Positions 17,685 through 22,967 of a stretch of 64,000 nucleotides of DNA are shown in pieces (the stretch's first letter is position 1; each line of letters opens with the position of its first letter). Origin of the DNA: Nonlabens sp. Hel1_33_55 (GTDB taxonomy: Bacteria > Bacteroidota > Bacteroidia > Flavobacteriales > Flavobacteriaceae); contig NZ_LT627735.1 of the NCBI RefSeq assembly GCF_900101765.1, positions 1,178,001-1,242,000 on the forward strand, given 5' to 3'. The position numbers and the translations under genes were made by a program. The notes under the pieces are model-generated. The model was not told the DNA's origin, did no database searches, and saw only the letters and a program-made list of their open reading frames with translations.

Positions 17685-17760
17685 ATCTAACGGCTGGATT
17701 TCGGCGGAATAATCCTGCGGATGATTCCACAACGAAATCATATCCGAGACCGTTAGCAAT
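17624..17760 (+). other. attC-like site 11 (short type), overlapping the gene end
   Basis: Opens TAATGGCAAC (17624-17633), matching its own cassette start GTTGCCATTA. Closes GTTAGCA at 17752-17758. About 137 bases. Its inner region (AACGGCTGGATTTCGGCGGA ... CCACAACGAAATCATATCCG) differs from the other two classes. Confidence 0.65.
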
Positions 17761-17773
17761 AATTTAACCACGA

Positions 17774-19060
17774 ATGCGAATACACTCAATAGATAGATTA
17801 TCTGAACAAATTAAAAATTCAAAAAGCAAAGAGTATTTTGAAGAAGTAATACGGTCTTATTATTCAAATAATTATCGTTCAGCAATAGTAATGTTGTACT
17901 CTATCGTAATTTGTGACTTAGTGTTCAAATTGCAAGAATTAAAAGACCAGTTCAATGACAATAGTGCAAAAAATATCCTTGAAGAAATTGAGGATTTACA
18001 AAAACGAAATCCAACATCATCACATTGGGAAACTAAACTAATTGAATTAATAAAAGAGCAAACAAATATACTTGAACACGCTGATTTTGAAAATATTTTA
18101 CACCTTCAAAAACATAGACATCTATGCGCTCATCCAGTAATGTTACAGAATTACAAGTTATATAGTCCTAATCAGGAAACAGTAAGAAGTCACGTAATAA
18201 ATATTCTTGAAGGTCTATTAACAAAACCAGCATTATTATCGAAGAAAATATTCAATGAATTTTTATCAAATTTAGCTGAAATTAAAGAGATTTTAATTAC
18301 CGAAAAAGATATTGAAACTCATTTAAAGTCTAAATACTTCGAGAATTTAAATCCAACCATTGAGAGAGAAATTTTTCGTTCATTATGGAAAATTGTCTTT
18401 AAAATGGACAATGTAGAATGCAATGAAAATAGAGAAATAAACTATAAAGCTTTGGACATAATTCTTCAGAGAAATTATGATACTTTAATAAATTATATAA
18501 AAGACGAAAGTCAGTATTTCAGTAACAATTTAAATTTAGACTTTTTTGATTTTATTTTAAAGTTTATAAATAACAATCCAAAAGTTTTAGATAGTCTAAA
18601 TGAAAGTTCAAAAACTTTGATTGAAAATAAAATTAACCAAGATGAAAATTATATTTTTTTAGCTTGGTATCTGAACGATTCCCTAACTAAACATTTGACA
18701 TTTTTAAAGAGTAAAGACGATTATGATTTTAATTTAGCGATTAACACTAATACAATTGTTCTACTTTTTAACACTTTCAAAAAACAAGGACTATTCAGCC
18801 AAGGAAAAGAACTTGTAATAATGATGTATGGAAATAGTAAAAGCTTTGACCAAGCCGATTCAAGGTTTGACAATCTTATTCAACCATTATTACCTCAATT
18901 TACATTGCTTGAACTTACTGAATTGATTAAATGCATACACGAAAATGGACAAGTACACGGAAGAAGATATGCTAAATGGAGTAATCGTCTTATTAAAGAA
19001 AAATTAGATGATTTAAACCCTAATTTTGATTTAAGCCAGTATAACTATTTTGAGACATAA
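17774..19060 (+). CDS. HEPN-like domain protein, cassette 12
   Basis: 428 residues, soluble. The N-terminal 150 residues are helical with YYSNNYRSAIVMLYSIVICD (about 29-48), a typical first HEPN helix pair. RHLCAHP follows, giving Arg 115-x4-His 120, the RNase motif of HEPN toxins and effectors. The remaining 280 residues are helical, without a recognised domain (YDFNLAINTNTIVLLFNTFK, PQFTLLELTELIKCIHENGQ). HEPN proteins cut RNA or act as toxin or abortive-infection effectors. No antitoxin partner is adjacent. Assignment rests on the motif and the helix pattern. Cassette ends GTTAGCAATA and TATTGCTAAC are exact complements. Confidence 0.6.
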   Translation: MRIHSIDRLSEQIKNSKSKEYFEEVIRSYYSNNYRSAIVMLYSIVICDLVFKLQELKDQFNDNSAKNILEEIEDLQKRNPTSSHWETKLIELIKEQTNILEHADFENILHLQKHRHLCAHPVMLQNYKLYSPNQETVRSHVINILEGLLTKPALLSKKIFNEFLSNLAEIKEILITEKDIETHLKSKYFENLNPTIEREIFRSLWKIVFKMDNVECNENREINYKALDIILQRNYDTLINYIKDESQYFSNNLNLDFFDFILKFINNNPKVLDSLNESSKTLIENKINQDENYIFLAWYLNDSLTKHLTFLKSKDDYDFNLAINTNTIVLLFNTFKKQGLFSQGKELVIMMYGNSKSFDQADSRFDNLIQPLLPQFTLLELTELIKCIHENGQVHGRRYAKWSNRLIKEKLDDLNPNFDLSQYNYFET

Positions 19061-19064
19061 AAAC

Positions 19065-19201
19065 TATTGCTAACACCGTATATAATTTATTGCTAGTTCT
19101 AGCCTACTTACGAAAATCCTCGCGGATTTTCTATTCGGTTTTTATTTGCTAAATTAGGTGCTTAAACCACGCAACAAACCATATACAACAACGTTCAGGC
19201 C
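19065..19201 (+). other. attC-like site 12 (short type)
   Basis: Opens TATTGCTAAC (19065-19074), closes with GTT at 19193-19195. Left arm CACCGTATATAATTTATTGC, right arm CAACAAACCATATACAACAA. An inner hairpin GAAAATCCTCGCGGATTTTC is also present. About 137 bases. Confidence 0.7.
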
Positions 19202-19676
19202 AATTGCCTGCGGCCGTAGCTTTTTGTCTTCCTCTCGTTCGCTCTCTCACTCGTCGGAGACAGGATGAAAATCGGATTGTGATCCAGTCTATACCATAAA
19301 AATCAATTGACCGAAATCTATCCGATAGCGTAAAGCCAAAACTTGGTAAAATCCAATTTTCAAGATTCCCGATCTACTCTTATGTCTTCCTCTCGCTCCT
19401 ACCTCGCTCGTCGGAGACAGAAACGGCAAAGGTGTGAAACGCCTTAAGCAAGAATTGGTTTGTACCTGGAACAACCACGCTGCCACAGACAACTGGCATG
19501 AACAATGTATAAAGCGCATCAGGTATGCATTCCTCTCGCTGCGCTCGTCGGATGCAGGATGCTACTCGTGAGGCAATAATTCAATGACATTGCATATCTT
19601 CATCAATCTAAAACAATTTAAGGCAAGGTAACAGCCAAATGAAGGGGAACGCCTCACACGCATTATACCTTTGCCG
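19194..19676 (+). mobile_element. Gene-less cassette B4 with attC-like site 13
   Basis: 483 bases, close to B2 but without the GCCTGCC hairpin. The hairpin GTCTTCC..GGAGAC is present on both sides of the body, and GCATTCC..GGATGC lies inside the attC-like part (19422-19683). No credible gene. Confidence 0.65.
19666..19673 (+). promoter_or_regulatory. Possible promoter -7 box at cassette end (TACCTTTG)
   Basis: Exact TAnnTTTG match, 21 bases before the second TPM gene at 19695, the same spacing as for copy 1. Confidence 0.4.
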
Positions 19677-19694
19677 TTACCTATAATACGAAAA

Positions 19695-20234
19695 ATGAAA
19701 ATCGGAACTAAAATATTAATCCTTTTCTTGACTTTAAATTTTCTTTCTTGCAAAGGAATTGCTCAAGAAACGGAAACTAAAAAACCGACAACTGAAATTG
19801 ATTTTTCAGACAAGGAAAAAAGTTCTATTCCGAAACCAATTGGAATTATAAATGATTACGGACAAATTTTTACGGAATCACAACGAACTGAATTATCGAA
19901 AATTCTTTACGATTACGATATTGAAACGACAAGACAAATTATTGTGGTTACAGTTGACAGCATAAAACCATATAACGATATCCAAAAATTCGCAACGGAT
20001 TTAGGACAAACTTGGGGAGTTGGAACGACTGAAAAAAATAACGGATTGACAATAGTTGTGTGTAATCCTTGCAGACAAATCGGAATTGCAACTGGAACTG
20101 GAACTGAATTGATTTTGACTGACGAAGTTTGTAAAAAAGTAATTGACGAAAAAATAATACCTGAATTTAAAAACGAAGAATTTTATATCGGAATTAAAAA
20201 AGGCGTGATAGAATTAATAGAAAAGTGGAAATAA
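19695..20234 (+). CDS. TPM-domain lipoprotein, copy 2, cassette 14
   Basis: 179 residues, a near-identical copy of the gene at 12686, differing by only a few residues (for example DYD for DYN, IIVVTVDSIKPY for IVVVTVDSIKSY, GTTEK for GTAEK, NEEF for NGEF and GVIE for GMIE). It has the same lipoprotein signal and TPM fold. The few base changes imply a recent duplication or a second capture. Unlike copy 1, its cassette start (GTTACCTATA) does not match its end (TGTTGGCAAC), though that end matches the start of copy 1. Both copies sit behind a gene-less B cassette. Confidence 0.8.
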   Translation: MKIGTKILILFLTLNFLSCKGIAQETETKKPTTEIDFSDKEKSSIPKPIGIINDYGQIFTESQRTELSKILYDYDIETTRQIIVVTVDSIKPYNDIQKFATDLGQTWGVGTTEKNNGLTIVVCNPCRQIGIATGTGTELILTDEVCKKVIDEKIIPEFKNEEFYIGIKKGVIELIEKWK

Positions 20235-20238
20235 GTAC

Positions 20239-20440
20239 TGTTGGCAACAACGTATATAGCTCATAGCTAGTAAGTTGATTAATAGAAGTTAAGGTATATT
20301 TGCTAGTCCGCCAAATTTTTTAATTTGGCTTATTGAGAAAAAAGATAATAAGAAAAATCAAAAAATTCGGCTCGTGCTTCATCCGAATGGTTTGCGACTG
20401 TTTTCAGACCTTCTATTCTTATACCAGACCGTTGTAAACT
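20239..20440 (+). other. attC-like site 14 (long type, right end differs from site 6)
   Basis: Opens TGTTGGCAAC (20239-20248), closes with GTT at 20431-20433. The left half equals site 6, but the right arm (TTTGCGACTGTTTTCAGACC ... CTTATACCAGACC) is different, as if two attC sites had been joined. Confidence 0.65.
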
Positions 20441-20806
20441 ATGCGAAATATAAAATTATACATAATAGTATCTTTTCTATCACTATCGTCGTGTGATGTA
20501 GTTACAGGAGAAGATGGAATTGTAATTGACAATATAACAGAAGAACGTATTTCTGGCGTACTAGTAAAATTACAAGTAGACAACGGACATTACGAAGAGG
20601 ACACTACTGATGAAGCTGGATATTTTAATGTAGTTGAGGTGGAAAATTGTGGAATTGTTCCTTGTCCTGATGACTTCACAATTACACTTGAAAAAAACGG
20701 CTATCAAACTCTAATTATTAATGAGGCATATTATAACTCTGAACTTGCTGAATGGGTTAATGAAAGTATGAAAGACAGTCTCATAGTGAGATTAGTGCGG
20801 AATTAG
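20441..20806 (+). CDS. Small lipoprotein with carboxypeptidase-regulatory-like domain, cassette 15
   Basis: 121 residues. Signal MRNIKLYIIVSFLSLSSCDV with a lipobox cysteine. The mature part reads GIVIDNITEERISGVLVKLQ then TTDEAGYFNVVEV, the pattern of a transthyretin-like CarboxypepD_reg domain. Such small beta sandwiches are common on flavobacterial surface proteins. Exported and lipid-anchored. The ATG lies 7 bases after the GTT core. Cassette ends GTTGTAAACT and AGATTACAAC match at all but one base. Last clear cassette of the array. Confidence 0.7.
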   Translation: MRNIKLYIIVSFLSLSSCDVVTGEDGIVIDNITEERISGVLVKLQVDNGHYEEDTTDEAGYFNVVEVENCGIVPCPDDFTITLEKNGYQTLIINEAYYNSELAEWVNESMKDSLIVRLVRN

Positions 20807-20809
20807 CAC

Positions 20810-20915
20810 AGATTACAACAACGAATAAAAAAAATAGGACAATTAGTACTTAACCGAACGGTTCGGGCACATTTGCAAGGTCACCAAACTTTTAAAATTG
20901 ACCTCTTGAGAAGAA
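20810..20915 (+). other. Truncated attC-like site 15 (right edge of array)
   Basis: Opens AGATTACAAC at 20810-20819 and shares ATAGGACAATTAGTACTTAA..GAACGGTTCGGGCACATTTG and a decayed TCACCAAACTTTTAAAATTG with the long-type sites. The right arm and closing GTT are missing, and the M23 gene starts immediately after. This marks where the array has been cut or has decayed. Confidence 0.55.
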
Positions 20916-20920
20916 AATCA

Positions 20921-22129
20921 ATGAGACAATCCATACTTATAGCAATTTTCTTAGTTATCATAGGTTGTAAAAAAGAAACCAAGTCCGCTGAGGAAAAATT
21001 AGAACCTACAACCGAACTGCAAAAGAAACTCAGGACAACTGATTTACCGATTGAAGTAATCCAGGCTAATGTTACTTATTTGAGCAGTCCCATATTAGCT
21101 GACAATGCTTCCCAATTGCGATATGAATTGAATATTGCGAACAATTACAGAATACCTTTCACTTTAAGAAAAGTTGAGATATACGATTTGCAAAATAACG
21201 ATACCCCAATAGCTGAGTTTGGTTCAGTTTATATTGACGAGAATTTTGACAGACCTGGAAACGATGATATCGATGATTTGAAGCTTCTATCTGGAAATGA
21301 ATTTGGTGTTTTAAATCTCAATCTAGTATTCAAACCAGAAAAAGCAATTCCTGAAAAGATATTTCACAAACTCTACTTTGAAAGAACTAAAAGTAGTGGC
21401 GAAACAGTGACACATCCTATGGAAGTTGCAGTAATAAGCATTCCAGAAACAAACAAATTCACTTTAGGTTTACCTTTCAATAAAAAAGGGAAATGGCTCT
21501 ACGAGGCTGAAAGTCATCAAGGCGCCAGATTTTTAACCGAAGGTCGAGTGAATTATCCGCAAAGGTTTGCAATAGATTGGACACTCATTGATGACAGCGG
21601 TATTTTTGCCAAAAAAGATATCAAACAGAACAAAAATTGGGAAACTTATGGAATAGAGCTAATCGCTGTAGCAGATGGAAAAGTTGTCGGGATAAAAGAT
21701 GAAATTATAGAAAACGAACCATTATCAGATGAAATGGCTGTGAGAATAACTCGGGAAACGATCGGTGGTAACTATGTTATTTTAGATATTGGAAACGGAA
21801 TTTATGCTTTCTACGGTCATTTGATCCCGAATAGTCTCAGGGTAAAAATTGGTGATACCGTTCATAAAGGACAAATAATAGGACTATTAGGCAATAGCGG
21901 AAATTCAGACGCACCACATGTACATTTCCATTTAGAAAGTAAAAGCAACACCTTTTTTGGCGGAGAAGGAATACCGTATCATCTCGATAATTTTACCCAA
22001 CTACAAAATTATTCTGAACAAGAAATAGCTGATCTATTTGATAGTAATTACGTTTCGTTAGATAACTTAAATCCAGTCAATAAGACTAATGAATTACCAA
22101 TGGGATTTGGATTAATCGAAGTAGATTAA
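20921..22129 (+). CDS. M23-family peptidase-like lipoprotein
   Basis: 402 residues from the ATG at 20921, which opens a lipoprotein signal (MRQSILIAIFLVIIGCKKE). The longer frame from a TTG at 20873 lies in attC-derived sequence. The C-terminal LytM domain (about 245-370) has YAFYGHLIPN and the HVHFH pair (DAPHVHFHLES). The first zinc-ligand motif reads QRFAIDW, with Arg where classical members have His, as in a subgroup of M23-like proteins. The N-terminal 200 residues form a beta domain of unknown role. It could be a peptidoglycan hydrolase or a non-catalytic regulator. It follows the truncated attC without a cassette end of its own. Confidence 0.75.
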   Translation: MRQSILIAIFLVIIGCKKETKSAEEKLEPTTELQKKLRTTDLPIEVIQANVTYLSSPILADNASQLRYELNIANNYRIPFTLRKVEIYDLQNNDTPIAEFGSVYIDENFDRPGNDDIDDLKLLSGNEFGVLNLNLVFKPEKAIPEKIFHKLYFERTKSSGETVTHPMEVAVISIPETNKFTLGLPFNKKGKWLYEAESHQGARFLTEGRVNYPQRFAIDWTLIDDSGIFAKKDIKQNKNWETYGIELIAVADGKVVGIKDEIIENEPLSDEMAVRITRETIGGNYVILDIGNGIYAFYGHLIPNSLRVKIGDTVHKGQIIGLLGNSGNSDAPHVHFHLESKSNTFFGGEGIPYHLDNFTQLQNYSEQEIADLFDSNYVSLDNLNPVNKTNELPMGFGLIEVD

Positions 22130-22313
22130 TATTGAAAAAACCTAATGTTTTATAACAAATTAGTTATCCAGCAGAAACAATTCGGTTTTGTAAATTCGCC
22201 CTATTCCATTAGCACTCTTGGGATTTGCCAAAAGTCCTAATTTTATAAACCAGTCTACCGTCTTGATGTAACTTAATCCGATATTTGCAACGTAAAATAT
22301 CATCAAAATATTT

Positions 22314-22742
22314 ATGGACTTAAAACCAGGAGATAAAGTCAATCTAACCGTACAACACGAGTCACCGCTAGGTTTCAATGTTTTAATTGAAGGCGAGTTT
22401 GAAGGTTTGGTGTATCATGAGGATGTCTACATTGAATTGGAAGAAGGCATGGAAGGCATCGGTTTTATTAAGAACATCCGCGAGGATGGAAAAATTGATG
22501 TATCCCTACGTCCGCAAGGCTTTCTTAATGTCATCGACACAGATTCTGAAACCATTCTTGAAGCTCTTCGAGAAAGTGAGCATGATTATATTTTAGTTAC
22601 TGACAAGAGTTCGCCAGACTCTATTCGTTCCCACATGAATATGAGCAAAAAGTCCTTCAAAAAAGCTGTAGGTAATCTCTATAAGCAAAAGTTAATTGCC
22701 ATTAAAGAAGATCGTATAGAGCTCGTAGAAAGATCCTCGTAA
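22314..22742 (+). CDS. Short CvfB-like S1-domain protein
   Basis: 142 residues. An S1-like RNA-binding fold occupies residues 5-65 (GDKVNLTVQHESPLGFNVLI, GLVYHEDVY, GFIKNIREDGKIDVSLRPQG). A winged-helix end follows (residues 75-140: ILEALRESEHDYILVTDKSS, MSKKSFKKAVGNLYKQKLIA). This order is the C-terminal half of the CvfB/YitL family (usually about 280 residues), so it is either a short form or a truncated gene. Likely an RNA-binding regulator. It is the first ordinary chromosomal gene to the right of the array and the M23 gene. Confidence 0.65.
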   Translation: MDLKPGDKVNLTVQHESPLGFNVLIEGEFEGLVYHEDVYIELEEGMEGIGFIKNIREDGKIDVSLRPQGFLNVIDTDSETILEALRESEHDYILVTDKSSPDSIRSHMNMSKKSFKKAVGNLYKQKLIAIKEDRIELVERSS

Positions 22743-22886
22743 TCCTTCCTTACAAATGAGACAGTTCTGCAGTTAACTTAGCTTCGATTAGTCGTTTATC
22801 ATCTTTTACCTTCTACGATAACTCATGGAATATCATTGATTTGATCTCAAATTTCAGAACATAGAAATGTAGGTTAATAGGTGTTC

Positions 22887-22902
22887 CGCTTTCGCGAAAG
22901 CG
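22887..22902. repeat. 16-bp palindrome CGCTTTCGCGAAAGCG (representative intergenic copy)
   Basis: Perfect palindrome, here extended to 18 bases. Exact or 1-mismatch copies also at 7647, 29798, 34948, 39003, 44354, 45546, 49260, 50735, 53522, 54756, 57592, 61008 and 63264, with a weaker one at 25797. None lies in the cassette array (8431-20915). Confidence 0.85.
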
Positions 22903-22917
22903 GAATCACCCACAAAC

Positions 22918-22952
22918 AAAAAAGGCAGATCATATCGATCTGCTTTTCTTTT
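22918..22952. terminator. Bidirectional terminator between convergent genes
   Basis: AAAAAAGGCAGATC-atat-GATCTGCTTTTCTTTT: a 7-bp GC-containing stem with A and T runs on each side, between the S1-domain gene (plus) and the metalloprotease gene (minus). Confidence 0.75.
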
Positions 22953-22967
22953 ATACTTAGTTGAACC

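Larger units (their letters stand above)
8432..20915 (+). mobile_element. Integron-type gene-cassette array without integrase (CALIN-like), 15 cassettes
   Basis: Every gene here is on the plus strand and is followed by a long folded site opening with AAC and closing with GTT. The inferred G^TT cut points bound cassettes 8432-9432, 9433-9820, 9821-11336, 11337-12168, 12169-12667, 12668-13420, 13421-14279, 14280-14726, 14727-15923, 15924-16997, 16998-17752, 17753-19193, 19194-19676, 19677-20431 and 20432 to about 20915. The cassette start and the bases before its own closing AAC are reverse complements, for example GTTGTGAGCA/TGCTCACAAC, GTTAGGCATA/TATGCCTAAC and GTTGCCAACA/TGTTGGCAAC. That is the signature of R''/R' core pairing in a circular cassette. 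No integron integrase or transposase is encoded in the window. The array also lacks the 16-bp palindrome found on both sides. Confidence 0.8.

Noticed and set aside
8432..20915. CRISPR array
   Set aside because: The repeats are 135-260 bases, irregularly spaced and separated by whole genes. No short regular repeat-spacer pattern and no cas gene.
22160..22378. Minus-strand 72-codon frame before the S1-domain gene
   Set aside because: Its C-terminal half (SYIKTVDWFIKLGLLANPKS) looks protein-like, but it overlaps the S1-domain gene start and has no supporting context. Could be a remnant; too weak to call.
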